A DNA stretch of 64,000 nucleotides. It comes from Anaerolineaceae bacterium. Lineage in GTDB: Bacteria; Chloroflexota; Anaerolineae; Aggregatilineales; Phototrophicaceae. The DNA is taken from positions 372,001-436,000 of the forward strand of contig JACKCF010000002.1 in NCBI GenBank assembly GCA_020634165.1. Reading direction: 5' to 3'. How positions within the stretch are numbered: the stretch's first letter is position 1; every line of letters starts with the position of its first letter. The notes beneath the pieces were generated by a model. The model was not told the origin of the DNA, did no database searches, and saw nothing but the letters and a program-made list of their open reading frames with translations. The translations under genes were made by a program, and so were the position numbers. Shown piece after piece: positions 23,946-33,436 of this stretch.

Positions 23946-26900
23946 TTAATCGTTGAACAGGAAGAACTGCTGCCGTTCGTCCGGCGTCAGATCACGAACC
24001 TTGAGCTGCTGGCCCAGCGTAATCAGGCTCGGAATATTGATTAGCCAGCGCTGGCCCGCGTCTTCCGTCTGGGTGACAACATGGTCGCCATCGTCACTGA
24101 GGAAGAAGGTGCTTGGCTGCTCATCATGGCGCATATTGGCGACGGCAATGCCATCGACGTTGTACAGCCGCAGTTGACCGCTGCTCGATGATGTGAAGAT
24201 CAGGTCATCCTGCTGTGTCCATTTCGCTGTCACGATCTCATCTGGCTCCAGCACGCTGCGTTCGCGGCCTGTGTTATCCCAGATATGCACCGTTTTATCC
24301 CAACTCCAGGCAGCGACAAACGAACCCTGAGCGCTGAAATCAGCATCAATGATACCGGCGGCCAGCGGTTGGCTGAACACGATATTGCCACTGACATCCC
24401 ACAGAATGACGCGCTCATCGCTGGTCATAACCAGCACCTGCTGCCCACTTGGGTTCCAGCGCGCGTTATCCAGCGGCACTTCATGCGGAATCTCAATGAC
24501 CTGTTCGCCAGTGCTGGCGTTCCATAGACGCAGCATGCCCGTATCATCAAAGGTGAGGATACGCTCTGTGGACTGATTGTAACTGGCCCCATCAATGCGG
24601 TTGGGGCTTGGCAGGGTTACTACTTGTTCCCCAGCCGTATCCCAGATGATGACTGCACTGTCGCAGGGATCGCAGCGGGTCGGTGCATTGGCGATGGTCA
24701 TATAGCGGTCGTCACTGAGCAGGATGACATTGCTGCTGGTCGTCTGTTCGCCTTGGTCGCTGAGTGTCGCGACTCGTTCCCAGGTGGTGGGCTGGACCTG
24801 CCACAGGTCCACCGTCGCTCGGCTTGACCCTGTCGCTGTCAAAGCGAACTGGCCGTCTTCAGTCAGGATCAGGCTGCGCAAAGGCGATGCAGCCGTGACC
24901 TCTGCCAGTTGAATGCCATCGCTGTTATAGACGCGGCTGACGGTGTTGGTGCCCAGGCGGTTGGCGACTACCACGAACTGGTCAGCGTAAATCTGGGCAT
25001 CTTCTGTATCCGTATGGTCGATGGGTTCCGCCAGCAGCGGCGTACCATCATCACTCAGGAGAGATACATTGGTCGTACAGACGTTGCGGCAGTTGGGGCG
25101 GCGGGCTGTCTCGACGATGATGCGCGTATCATCTGTGCTGAAGTCGGCTTCAGCCAGTCGGCTGTCAAAATCCTGCCCACCGACGACTGTGCCGCTCTCG
25201 ACGTCATATACGCGCGCCCGGAAGCGGCAGTCCACTTCACAATCTTCCGCGCTGTTGGCCACGAACAGGATCATGCTGCTATCGCTGCTGAAGACAGCAT
25301 CGGTGATGGGGATGCCCTCCTTCCAGGTGCGCAGGCGTGTGCCATCTGCCTGCCATAAATAGAGGGTGTCATCCAGCCAGGTGATCGCCAGCGAACGGTC
25401 CGCGTTCCATACCAGGCCATCCCAGCGGGTGAGGTCCAGCGGTGGCTCCTTGGTATTCACCAGCCGCCACAGATAAACCTGATCCTGCGTAGGCACAACC
25501 ACATGCGTAATGTCTTTATTGAAGGCCAGCGTTCCAGTAGTGGTGCCATAGTTGTAATTCATGAGGCGGTCGCCGTTGGTATCCCAGATTTGCGTTTCGC
25601 CAATTGAACTGGTCACCGCGACCAGGGTACCATCAGCCACCCAGCGCACATTCGATGCCAGGAAGCCATGTTCCAGGGTATCAACCGGACTGCCGTTGCT
25701 GCGCCACAAACTAACGACGCTGCCCCACTGGACATAGAAGTGCAAGCCTGTCTCGCTCCAGATGCCGGAACAGTCCGTTGCCTGCCCTGGTGGAATCGGT
25801 ACTGTCTGTATCATGCCGATGGTCAGGTCATACAGGCCCACTTCATCACAGGCATTGAGCAGAACCTGGTTGCCCATAGGGTTGGGGGTGACGCTGCTGG
25901 CGCCCATCTCGCTCTCAAACAGGACGTCAGCCACTATCTCGCCGTTTGGATGGATGATCTGCAAGACCATCGGGCAGACATCCCCCAAGGCACAGTCTAT
26001 ATCCCGTGCGAGCAGGAGCGCCTGGGCATCGGTGGCTGGCAGCCAGTAAACATCCTCAAAGCGTGTGCCTTCCAGGGGCAATGCCTGATGGGTCAGTTCG
26101 CCTGTGCCCGCATCCCAGATTTCAGCCAGTTCACCGCTCCAGACCAGGGCAAAACGACTGTCCGGGCTAAAGGTGATGTCGCGCGCACTGCCGACACCTG
26201 TCAGCGTATTCAGGACCTGGCCGCTGCTGTCGCGCAGGCTGGCAGGCATGGTGAAGGTTGGCTGAGTCACATAACGGTCGCCTGTGCCATTCCAGGTTGT
26301 TCCCTGGCCGACGACGCCCGCTTCCTGATTAATCGGTGTCAGCGTGTCATCCAGCGTCACCGAGCCACTGCTATCGGAAACGACCACGCGCGTCCAGTCG
26401 GCATTCCAACTAATTTCCGGTGGGCGGACAGCGCCCGTATCGTAAGTGCCAATCAGGCTGGCATCATCGCCCCACAGGCGCATGATGTAAGTACACAGAT
26501 CGTTGGCGCAGTTGCTGGTGGGCAGGGCCAGCGTCATGATGCGGCTGCCATCGCGCACCCAGCGCATCTGCGCGACCACATCGCCATCATGATTCAGGCG
26601 CACCAGTTCCTGCCCATCGGTTGACCAGACAACAGCTTCATCAGCGGCCCAGGTATAGATGCGTTCACCATCGGCGCGCCAACCAGCATTAATCGTGATG
26701 CCATTGGTGGAATGCACCAGCGTCTGCAACAGGTTGCCATCCTGCCCCCAGACGCGCGCTGTGCCATCATCCCCTGTGGTCAATAAGCGCGTACCATCAT
26801 CATTCCAGCCGACCACATTGATCGTTGACCCACTCTGCCGGAGCACAGCCACTTCCTGCACCTGATTGAGGATGGCATTCGTCAAAGCATCGTAACTCTG

Positions 26901-27800
26901 AATATGGTAGATACCTTCGCCGATGAAGCGCAGCGATTCCAGGGCCAGCAGCAGCGCCGTCTGGCCGTTGCCGCGATCCAACTCCTGATCGGACAGCGTC
27001 GTCAGGAAGAGCGATTGCGTATCTCGTGCGCGCTTCAGGTTGGATTCGCTGATGTCACGCTGGTCAGCCAGGTCTTTATTGCTCTGGTCGAGGTTCATCG
27101 TCTGCACGATGGCGACCGCCAGCAAACCAACCGCCACAATCAGCGCGAACAGTGAGCTAATCAGTAACACTCGCTGGCGTGCGTTCTGGGCGCGTCGGCT
27201 CTCTAAGATGTATTCACGATGCAGTTCACCAGGGGCTGGCAACTTTTCCTCTGCCTGCAACAGCCAGTTTTCAGCATTACTGACTTCTGTGCCGCGCAGC
27301 AGATAGCTGTTATCACGATTGTGACTATCCCACTCACCTGCCTTGACCAGATAGCGGGTATGAGCCTGTACATGCTCCAGATCGGTCTTGAGCGCGCCTT
27401 CCAGCGTTTGCATGGCCGCATCGAAGTTGTCGCTCTCGCGGAAGAAGATCCAGTTATGGCTGTTAACGGAGGGGTGAATTTTGGCGCGTTGGCTGTCATC
27501 GACGACTTCGCGGTACAGCACCGGAATAAAGCGCTTGTGCTGGTCAACCGCGTGTTGAACTTCCCTGGCACAGACTTCCGAACTGACGCTATCCGGGCTG
27601 ATGACGAAGATGAAGTTATCAGCCGCGTTAATTCCCGCCTGGATTTCATTCCACCAGTTGGCTGTCGGCGGAATATCTTCCCAATCGACCCAGATTCCAT
27701 GACCGTTGGCGCTCAGGGCCTGCTCTAATTTTTGGACGAAAGGTTTGTCGCGTCGCGAATACGAAATAAACGCATCAGAAATATTAAACGTATCAGCCAT
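23946..27800 (-). CDS. TIR - transmembrane - WD40 repeat protein
   Basis: A 1284-residue protein. Residues 1-125 are a TIR domain: SDAFISYSRRDKPFV, IWVDWEDI, FIFVISPDSVSSEVCAREV. Glu80 falls at the position of the NADase glutamate of TIR enzymes such as SARM1. Residues ~140-205 are the linker often seen between TIR or nSTAND domains and WD40 arrays (EWDSHNRDNSYLLRG, ILESRRAQNARQR). A transmembrane helix covers ~211-233, followed by a helical TALLLALESL segment. From ~310 to the end lie many WD40 blades (DGTARVW, ARIWD-like ends), enough for about two propellers. It resembles bacterial sensor/effector proteins that couple ligand recognition to NAD+ cleavage or signalling; the trigger and activity are inferred. 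It stands alone, without obvious defence partners. Confidence 0.9.
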   Translation of the reverse strand: MADTFNISDAFISYSRRDKPFVQKLEQALSANGHGIWVDWEDIPPTANWWNEIQAGINAADNFIFVISPDSVSSEVCAREVQHAVDQHKRFIPVLYREVVDDSQRAKIHPSVNSHNWIFFRESDNFDAAMQTLEGALKTDLEHVQAHTRYLVKAGEWDSHNRDNSYLLRGTEVSNAENWLLQAEEKLPAPGELHREYILESRRAQNARQRVLLISSLFALIVAVGLLAVAIVQTMNLDQSNKDLADQRDISESNLKRARDTQSLFLTTLSDQELDRGNGQTALLLALESLRFIGEGIYHIQSYDALTNAILNQVQEVAVLRQSGSTINVVGWNDDGTRLLTTGDDGTARVWGQDGNLLQTLVHSTNGITINAGWRADGERIYTWAADEAVVWSTDGQELVRLNHDGDVVAQMRWVRDGSRIMTLALPTSNCANDLCTYIMRLWGDDASLIGTYDTGAVRPPEISWNADWTRVVVSDSSGSVTLDDTLTPINQEAGVVGQGTTWNGTGDRYVTQPTFTMPASLRDSSGQVLNTLTGVGSARDITFSPDSRFALVWSGELAEIWDAGTGELTHQALPLEGTRFEDVYWLPATDAQALLLARDIDCALGDVCPMVLQIIHPNGEIVADVLFESEMGASSVTPNPMGNQVLLNACDEVGLYDLTIGMIQTVPIPPGQATDCSGIWSETGLHFYVQWGSVVSLWRSNGSPVDTLEHGFLASNVRWVADGTLVAVTSSIGETQIWDTNGDRLMNYNYGTTTGTLAFNKDITHVVVPTQDQVYLWRLVNTKEPPLDLTRWDGLVWNADRSLAITWLDDTLYLWQADGTRLRTWKEGIPITDAVFSSDSSMILFVANSAEDCEVDCRFRARVYDVESGTVVGGQDFDSRLAEADFSTDDTRIIVETARRPNCRNVCTTNVSLLSDDGTPLLAEPIDHTDTEDAQIYADQFVVVANRLGTNTVSRVYNSDGIQLAEVTAASPLRSLILTEDGQFALTATGSSRATVDLWQVQPTTWERVATLSDQGEQTTSSNVILLSDDRYMTIANAPTRCDPCDSAVIIWDTAGEQVVTLPSPNRIDGASYNQSTERILTFDDTGMLRLWNASTGEQVIEIPHEVPLDNARWNPSGQQVLVMTSDERVILWDVSGNIVFSQPLAAGIIDADFSAQGSFVAAWSWDKTVHIWDNTGRERSVLEPDEIVTAKWTQQDDLIFTSSSSGQLRLYNVDGIAVANMRHDEQPSTFFLSDDGDHVVTQTEDAGQRWLINIPSLITLGQQLKVRDLTPDERQQFFLFND

Positions 27801-28122
27801 TATAAGTGCCCTTTGCCGGGGATGGGTTGCCAGTGACCATGTGCAAAGTCCATTATATGGGCCTGTAAGAAGCTACACAACAGATGCAAGTGCTATGCCT
27901 GCCCTATTTTTGCAAACTGTTTACCTCAGGCCCCAGACATACATCTTAATTATGTCAAATTTCCGCAACAATTAGCTGTTTTTACGCACACGCCCTGAAA
28001 TGTGCTGTAATGTTAGAACATAAAGCGGCATAGTTTTCGGCAGATCGCTCCCAACATCGACACAGGCCAGCGCTACCCGCTTTTGTATAGGACGGACACA
28101 TAAACACATAAGCAAGCATGCC
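27801..28122. promoter_or_regulatory. Divergent upstream region of TIR-WD40 and receiver-kinase genes
   Basis: A 322-bp A+T-richer spacer that must hold both promoters. No high-confidence -35/-10 pair or repeat was found. The receiver-kinase start has no clear ribosome site. Confidence 0.4.
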
Positions 28123-29259
28123 ATGATGAACAGCGCTAATCGGCACATCCTCATCACGGATGATAACCCGACCAACATAATCCTGCTGGATCGCCTGATT
28201 CAGCGTATGGGCCATCGCACCACCCATGCCGAGACCGGAGAAGAGGCTATCCGCCTGTTAGAGCGCGACACCTTCGATCTGGTGCTGCTCGACATCATGC
28301 TGCCTGGGATGACCGGCTTCCAGGTGCTGGAATGGATTCGGGAGCGTCACAGTCTGGATAGTCTGCCTGTCATTATGGTCAGTGCCCTGACGGATGAATC
28401 GAGCATCATCCAGGGGTTGCAGCTCGGCGCCAATGATTATGTCACCAAGCCGATCAATGTCGATGTGGTGCAACTCCGCGTTGAGACCCAGCTCAAGCTG
28501 AAGCAAACCATTGAAGAACAGGCGTTTGTCGCGCAGCAATTACAAAAGAGCAACGACATGCAAAATCGCCTGATGCGCATCGCCTCTCATGATTTAAAGA
28601 ACCCCATCAGCAATGTCGCCATGTCGCTCCAACTGATCGAACAAATACATGGCAAAGACGAACTCATGGACCTGGCCATTGAGCAGCTTGCGACGATGGA
28701 AACCATCATTCATGAATTTTTGGAACAGGAATTGATTAAAAACGATTCGCTGCTGGTTGAGTGCCAGGCGATTCGTTATGACGATGTGCTGGCAAGCGTC
28801 CTCATGCAGTATCAACAGGCCGCTAACGCCAAAGGCATCACCATTGAATCGAACCTGTCGAACCAGATGATTATGGCGGATCGGTCCCGTTTGGAACAGG
28901 CCATCAGCAATCTGGTGAGCAATGCCATTAAATACGCGACGCCCAATACGACCGTCATCATCAATGAATTGACTGAAAATGATGTGGTTCGCCTACTTAT
29001 CCAGAACATCGGCGAGTGCATCCCGTCAGAAGAAATCGGCATGCTGTTCCAGCCTTTCAGCAAGCTGACGCCGCGCCCCACGGCTGGCGAACATAGTTCC
29101 GGGCTGGGTCTGTGGATTGTTCAGCAAATGATAGAAGCGCAGGGCGGGTCGGTTGGTATCAACTCCCAGGTAACCGATGGCGCCGAATTCTGGATTGAAC
29201 TGCCGCGCCACTGCGAAACGATGAGCAAAGGCAATACTTCGATGCTGGTCCCTATTTAG
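28123..29259 (+). CDS. Receiver-histidine kinase hybrid (REC-HisKA-HATPase)
   Basis: A 378-residue cytoplasmic signalling protein. The N-terminal receiver domain (~7-125) has acidic pocket DD13-14, phospho-acceptor Asp57 in LVLLDIMLPG and Lys109 in VTKP. A short linker follows, then HisKA with His156 in SHDLKNP, the N-box NLVSNAIKY and the G2 box SSGLGLWI. The G1 box reads QNIGECI, with Asn295 where most kinases have the adenine-contacting Asp; Asn variants are known in cyanobacterial-type kinases. Because the input is a receiver, it likely acts within a phosphorelay. The ATG at 28123 lacks a clear ribosome site. Confidence 0.88.
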   Translation: MMNSANRHILITDDNPTNIILLDRLIQRMGHRTTHAETGEEAIRLLERDTFDLVLLDIMLPGMTGFQVLEWIRERHSLDSLPVIMVSALTDESSIIQGLQLGANDYVTKPINVDVVQLRVETQLKLKQTIEEQAFVAQQLQKSNDMQNRLMRIASHDLKNPISNVAMSLQLIEQIHGKDELMDLAIEQLATMETIIHEFLEQELIKNDSLLVECQAIRYDDVLASVLMQYQQAANAKGITIESNLSNQMIMADRSRLEQAISNLVSNAIKYATPNTTVIINELTENDVVRLLIQNIGECIPSEEIGMLFQPFSKLTPRPTAGEHSSGLGLWIVQQMIEAQGGSVGINSQVTDGAEFWIELPRHCETMSKGNTSMLVPI

Positions 29260-29281
29260 GCCGCACCGCTAGCGACTGCTG

Positions 29282-29767
29282 TTATAGGAAAATCTGGTTG
29301 TTTTCGTTGAGTTGAATGCGCAGCCAGGTGAGCGCTTCTTCGCAATCTGTGAAGATGCGAATGGTCATCCCGTCCCGGTTACGGATCGAGTTGAGGAAGA
29401 AACCGATAATGCGATTGACGAATGTCTCTTGCATGACGACCGCACAATAAGCCACGCGATTCTTGGGAACAGCATTGAAAATATCGGTGGTACGGGCTTT
29501 GCTGTATGGCGTAAAGCCCTGGTTAGGATGTGACAGGTTTTGCAGAACAGCAATCGGCTGCTTATCTGACCAGGAATCGACAATCGTAATAAGCGTATCT
29601 GCCCATCCGTCAACAGCTTCGCGCTTCATATCGCCATCAGTCCTGATGAAGAAAATCTGCCGATCATCTATCCAGCCCGTAATGACACCAAAATCGCCTA
29701 ATTCTATGTCCGCTAGAAGATCGACAAGTTCTATAGGGCCATCGCTACTCGTAATATCACACTTCAT
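29282..29767 (-). CDS. STAS/SpoIIAA-like small protein (putative)
   Basis: A 161-residue protein; start 29767 lies 4 nt after the stop of the upstream gene, with AGGCGG upstream. It shows alternating strands and helices: IELVDLLADIELGDFGVI, AYCAVVMQETFVNRIIGFFL and a C-terminal IRIFTDCEEALTWLR. The FTDxEEALxWL ending is typical of small STAS/SpoIIAA-like proteins found widely in Chloroflexota and other bacteria; their role is mostly unknown, sometimes in partner-switch signalling. The fold assignment is tentative. It is convergent with the receiver-kinase gene, with only 22 bp between. Confidence 0.6.
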   Translation of the reverse strand: MKCDITSSDGPIELVDLLADIELGDFGVITGWIDDRQIFFIRTDGDMKREAVDGWADTLITIVDSWSDKQPIAVLQNLSHPNQGFTPYSKARTTDIFNAVPKNRVAYCAVVMQETFVNRIIGFFLNSIRNRDGMTIRIFTDCEEALTWLRIQLNENNQIFL

Positions 29768-29771
29768 TGTG

Positions 29772-30461
29772 CTATTCCGCCTTATCTTCAATCTCCCACG
29801 CATGATCCAGCTCATGCCAGGCCAGCCGCCGCACAAAATAACGCGGTGCCCAACGATGGCCACCGCGCGTTCCTTCTGCTGGGATGTCACCGCTTAACCG
29901 TCCGGCAAGGGCATCCAGTATCGCTTGCCGGATAGCTGGCAATGTTGCTATCGGCTCGGCTGCTTTGTCGATTTTTACGCTGCCACCCAGGCTGCCCAGA
30001 TAGGCTTTATCCACATCGCGAACATGTTCAATCATCTTTGGCAGATCACGACCGCCGCCGCGTGGCCCTTTGCGCAGTGTCTTGCCCGCAGCGGCCTCAA
30101 CTGCATCATCGAAGGCTTTCCAGCAGGCTTTGAGGACGGTACGCCAGCGCTTGACTTCCTCATCTGCGACCGGACCATCATCCCAAGGCAGGGCAGCATC
30201 TGGCGCGCCGAAGTCCGTTGTCGTCGTTCCTGGCAGTTTCTGGACGACCTCGAAGGCAGATATATCCGAGGGCGCTTTGAAGCCCAATGGGGTCCACTTC
30301 AGGGCGCATTCGTAGCGTAGGCCATAATCATACAGGGCCTGCAATGCAGAATCTTCATCGCGACCACTGCGTGCCCAACCTGGCCAATCCAGCGCTACAG
30401 CGAAAGTCTTCTTATCACCCACTTCCAGATAAACCCTGATGAGATCATTCGCTGTGGCCAT
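29772..30461 (-). CDS. Hypothetical protein with DinB-like C-terminal helix
   Basis: A 229-residue protein starting at 30461 with a GGAG site. The N-terminal ~45 residues (IRVYLEVGDKKTFAVALDWP, SALQALYDYGLRY) resemble a HicB-like partial RNase fold. The remainder is helical, with KRWRTVLKACWKAFDDAVE and a terminal RRLAWHELDHAWEIED in which the HxxDHxxE pattern recalls DinB/metal-binding four-helix bundles. The whole is a family I know only as hypothetical in related bacteria. It probably forms an operon with the STAS-like gene that follows 4 nt later. Confidence 0.6.
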   Translation of the reverse strand: MATANDLIRVYLEVGDKKTFAVALDWPGWARSGRDEDSALQALYDYGLRYECALKWTPLGFKAPSDISAFEVVQKLPGTTTTDFGAPDAALPWDDGPVADEEVKRWRTVLKACWKAFDDAVEAAAGKTLRKGPRGGGRDLPKMIEHVRDVDKAYLGSLGGSVKIDKAAEPIATLPAIRQAILDALAGRLSGDIPAEGTRGGHRWAPRYFVRRLAWHELDHAWEIEDKAE

Positions 30462-30552
30462 CGACAAATCTCCTAAGCATAAGGGCCACACGAATTACAT
30501 TTCGGTGGCCCCACCATTCCGTATTGGAGAGTATAACAGAAACGAGAAATCC

Positions 30553-30966
30553 CTAGTTGAAGACACCCGCTAACTGGGCAATCGCGAAAACCACAAACAA
30601 GGTCGCAATCAGTACTGCCCAGGCGATCAGCCGCCCGCTGGCCTGAACAGGTGAAATTTCGCGCTCTTCGACGGTGATTTCGCCCAGCAGATCGCAATGG
30701 AAATCGAGGTTGGTTTTGCCGCGTGTCAGCCGTACCAGATAATCGCTGTCGTAAGTAATCGACCAGCCGGTATCCTCATCCGCCCAGTTAGGGCCGAGGC
30801 GTTCGTCAATTGCAGCGGCAATCGCCTCGCGCGCTAATTCAGGCGCAATCGGGTCGAAATCCTCATCTGTTTGCGACACAGGTGCCATGATGGCCGGATC
30901 AGTGATTGTTGGATCAGTGATTGTTGGATCAGTGATTGTTGGATCAGTGATTGTTGGATCAGTCAT
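30553..30966 (-). CDS. Tail-anchored small protein with TDPTI minisatellite N-terminus
   Basis: A 137-residue protein. The first ~25 residues are five copies of the pentapeptide TDPTI/TDPAI, encoded by a 15-bp DNA minisatellite. Residues ~35-100 are a soluble domain (ELAREAIAAAIDERLGPNW, LVRLTRGKTNLDFHCDLLGE). Residues ~112-134 are a single transmembrane helix (LIAWAVLIATLFVVFAIAQL) at the C-terminus. ATG 30966 has AGGG 13 nt upstream; a later ATG at 30888 would exclude the repeats but has no ribosome site. The start codon lies within a degenerate repeat copy. The function is unknown. It lies 15 bp downstream of the M28 peptidase gene. Confidence 0.65.
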   Translation of the reverse strand: MTDPTITDPTITDPTITDPTITDPAIMAPVSQTDEDFDPIAPELAREAIAAAIDERLGPNWADEDTGWSITYDSDYLVRLTRGKTNLDFHCDLLGEITVEEREISPVQASGRLIAWAVLIATLFVVFAIAQLAGVFN

Positions 30967-30970
30967 GATT
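30896..30970. repeat. 15-bp tandem repeat (minisatellite), about five units
   Basis: GGATCAGTGATTGTT is repeated perfectly four times (30896-30955), followed by a diverged fifth unit GGATCAGTCATGATT that contains the start codon of the minus-strand gene. It has no spacers, so it is not a CRISPR array. Being 15 bp, changes in copy number would keep the frame. Confidence 0.95.
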
Positions 30971-30981
30971 GTGTACCAGCC

Positions 30982-32397
30982 CTAGGGCGAAGATGCGATT
31001 TGTGATGACACGGCGTATTCATCACAGAAGGGGCCGACAATGCCGTTGTTGCCCCGCGCGGCAACCGTAATGGTCCCAAACTGCTGGAAACCATCCCAGC
31101 TATCGACGCTGGATGCTTCTGTCGTGAAGTAAGCATCGTAACGGAGGCTGTCGGCAAAGCGCAGGAAGACCATATAGCCATTGGCCGTTTCTACTGGGTC
31201 CCACAGCAGGGACTGATTGCCATTGCCCAGATCGCGCAGCACGATATCACAGCGCCGCAAACGTGGCCCATCAGCCTGCGTCAGAATGAACATCATGATG
31301 GACTTGGTGGCCCGTTCCAGATAATCAAACTCGATATACTGGATCAGATCATTCGGCGACCCGTTTGGCCATTGTTCCATCGTATTGATGAAGCGAATCG
31401 CCGGCGTACCCGCGTCGTTAAAGGAGAAGTGATCGCCATAACGGCCTTCGCGGTCTCGGCGTGTCTCGACCAGCAAGCGCATATCGAGGCCATAAATATC
31501 GCCGACGATTTCCGCCATGCGGGCCATCTGCCGCGCCTTGGATACGTTCGATTCATCCGAAAACACGCGCAGGCTGGTATCGTCGATATTGCCTTTGCCA
31601 TCGTCGTTGTTGCCGATGGTATCGATGTTAATCATGCCGCGCACTTCACTCAGCATATTTCCCTGGCTCAGATAATCGACGAAGGCCTTGCTGCCCTGGC
31701 GATCATGTTCTTCACCACTAAATGCGACGAAGATCAACGTGGCGCGGTAACGCCGCTGGCTGAGGATACGGGCAATTTCCAGCAATGCTGCGACGCCGGA
31801 GCCATTGTCGTTGGCGCCAGGGGCATAGGCTGTCGGGTCTTTCAGATTCGTATTGACGCTGTCGTAGTGGGCGCCAATGATGTAGATGCCCGCATTGGTT
31901 TCAGTGCCGCTGATGACGGAAAAGACATTGTAGTTGATGGCACTTTCGGAGGCGGTGTTGTATGCCGTAAAGGCGTGCTCAATCGGCTGCTGTAAGTTGC
32001 CGCCGGAACTCTGGCTGATGAGCTGGAATTGCTCCGCAATATAGCGCTCGGCGGCGCCAATGCCATAGCCAGCTTCTGTTGTGGATGAGAGAATGTGACG
32101 GGTATGCACACTTTGCAGGAAGGCAATGTGCGCCCGCATGCGTTCAGCATCAACCTGATTGAGCAGGTTATTGATCTCGATGCTGGGGTCCGCGATGGGC
32201 GTTTGCGCCAAAATGATGCCGGGCTGCTGTGGATCACCACTGATTTCAACGCCCAGCGTCGGCGGTGGCGTGGCGCTCGGAAGGGCTTGCAGCGTTGGCG
32301 GCGCGGCCTCGCGCGCTGTACCGAGGTTACAGGCGCCCAGGCTAATGGCCAACAACAGCAGCAGGCTGAATTTGAGAAAGTAGTTACGTCGCTCCAT
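30982..32397 (-). CDS. M28 family zinc peptidase, lipoprotein
   Basis: A 471-residue exported protein. ATG 32397 gives a lipoprotein signal with lipobox LGAC (Cys23); the longer upstream frame would bury it. Residues ~160-410 are the M28 catalytic domain with all five co-catalytic zinc ligands and the base. They are His177 (GAHYDS), Asp197 (GANDNGSG), Glu229/Glu230 (SGEE), Asp259 (NIDTIGN) and His323 (YGDHFSF). M28 enzymes are aminopeptidases or carboxypeptidases. A ~90-residue beta-rich C-terminal extension follows. It acts outside the cytoplasmic membrane, presumably in peptide scavenging. No strong ribosome site is seen before the start. Confidence 0.9.
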   Translation of the reverse strand: MERRNYFLKFSLLLLLAISLGACNLGTAREAAPPTLQALPSATPPPTLGVEISGDPQQPGIILAQTPIADPSIEINNLLNQVDAERMRAHIAFLQSVHTRHILSSTTEAGYGIGAAERYIAEQFQLISQSSGGNLQQPIEHAFTAYNTASESAINYNVFSVISGTETNAGIYIIGAHYDSVNTNLKDPTAYAPGANDNGSGVAALLEIARILSQRRYRATLIFVAFSGEEHDRQGSKAFVDYLSQGNMLSEVRGMINIDTIGNNDDGKGNIDDTSLRVFSDESNVSKARQMARMAEIVGDIYGLDMRLLVETRRDREGRYGDHFSFNDAGTPAIRFINTMEQWPNGSPNDLIQYIEFDYLERATKSIMMFILTQADGPRLRRCDIVLRDLGNGNQSLLWDPVETANGYMVFLRFADSLRYDAYFTTEASSVDSWDGFQQFGTITVAARGNNGIVGPFCDEYAVSSQIASSP

Positions 32398-32653
32398 AGG
32401 GATTAGTGTAGCACAATTTGCTTGTCGCATATTCTGAGGGATCGGGATTCGTTCGCTCGGCGTGGGGCAATCACAGGCCCACCGGCGGCGTAGATCATAA
32501 GACGTGCGCGGGTTCTGTGCAAGGGCCTTGTTCTGAACGCTCATTTACTGACTTCATGCGTGAATCACATCACTGTTATCAGCCAAGATCAAGCGGTGGC
32601 AGGATGCACAACTGTTGAAATCGTCCTCAACCTACTCTCAGTGATGTGATTTG

Positions 32654-33436
32654 CTAGCCCCATACTTCTGCCCGTGCGGATTCAAGGAAGAAACGTTGCG
32701 TCAACATGATCCGGGGTATTGAAGAAGCATTATCTGAGGGGGCATGAACAACCCGTAAATCCATCAAGTAGATGTCACCTGGCTCCCCGACCATTGGCAC
32801 CACTTGTACATCAACCGTACCTACCTGGCGCGTTTCTTCCAGAAAACGATTACGGTCAGGGGTGTTTTTATGCAGTAATTCATTAAAGTACAATTCCTGT
32901 TTTAACTGCTCAACCACATCCTTTGAACGAAGTGTCCCTTGATCGTTCAGCAAGCGATGTGACCCCGTGACCGCTACTGTCGGCGCGCAGTCGAGTGTCA
33001 CACTCTCTAAAAATGTAAACACCTGAACACCGGGAATGCCGCCATTAACAAGGCGAACAGCATCTACGTGCCAGCTCCTAAAGGGAACTTCCCATTCAAG
33101 GGCATTGGGCAAGGTAATGAGCGGCTGCGGATAGTCCAGTGATGGATAGACAGCTTGCCCATTGAGCAAATCATCAATCAAGGGCATGGCCTCAGCAACA
33201 AGATCAGCGAATTGCTGATTTTTGAGTTTACGTTTAATCGACTTACTGACGCTTAGTTGCTCTTTGGTGACATCATAATCAAGTTTCCATTCTCCAGTTT
33301 TCCAGAGTCCCTCCTGCTCAAACTGGTGACGGGTATACGAGACTGCCTCAGCAACCTTCTGTGCGGGCAAATAATCCTTGATGTTGATGAGTCCGCGTAA
33401 TTTGAATTCTTCTCTTAAAGAGTCATTTAGTGCCAT
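32654..33436 (-). CDS. Phytanoyl-CoA dioxygenase (PhyH) family protein
   Basis: A 260-residue Fe(II)/2-oxoglutarate-dependent oxygenase candidate. The facial triad is visible as His123-x-Asp125 (SWHVDAVR) and His231 (RVVHAPSDN), with Arg242 (SIPRIML) as the probable 2-oxoglutarate anchor. The N-terminal FKLRGLINIKDYLPAQKV helix-strand is typical of PhyH proteins. The substrate is unknown; relatives hydroxylate lipids or small metabolites. The start at 33436 has GGAG 9 nt upstream. The gene and the ~450 bp upstream are visibly A+T-richer than most neighbours, compatible with lateral acquisition. Confidence 0.82.
   Translation of the reverse strand: MALNDSLREEFKLRGLINIKDYLPAQKVAEAVSYTRHQFEQEGLWKTGEWKLDYDVTKEQLSVSKSIKRKLKNQQFADLVAEAMPLIDDLLNGQAVYPSLDYPQPLITLPNALEWEVPFRSWHVDAVRLVNGGIPGVQVFTFLESVTLDCAPTVAVTGSHRLLNDQGTLRSKDVVEQLKQELYFNELLHKNTPDRNRFLEETRQVGTVDVQVVPMVGEPGDIYLMDLRVVHAPSDNASSIPRIMLTQRFFLESARAEVWG

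Noticed and set aside
30896..30970. Possible CRISPR array
   Set aside because: Units are only 15 bp, directly abutting and without spacers; it is a coding minisatellite.
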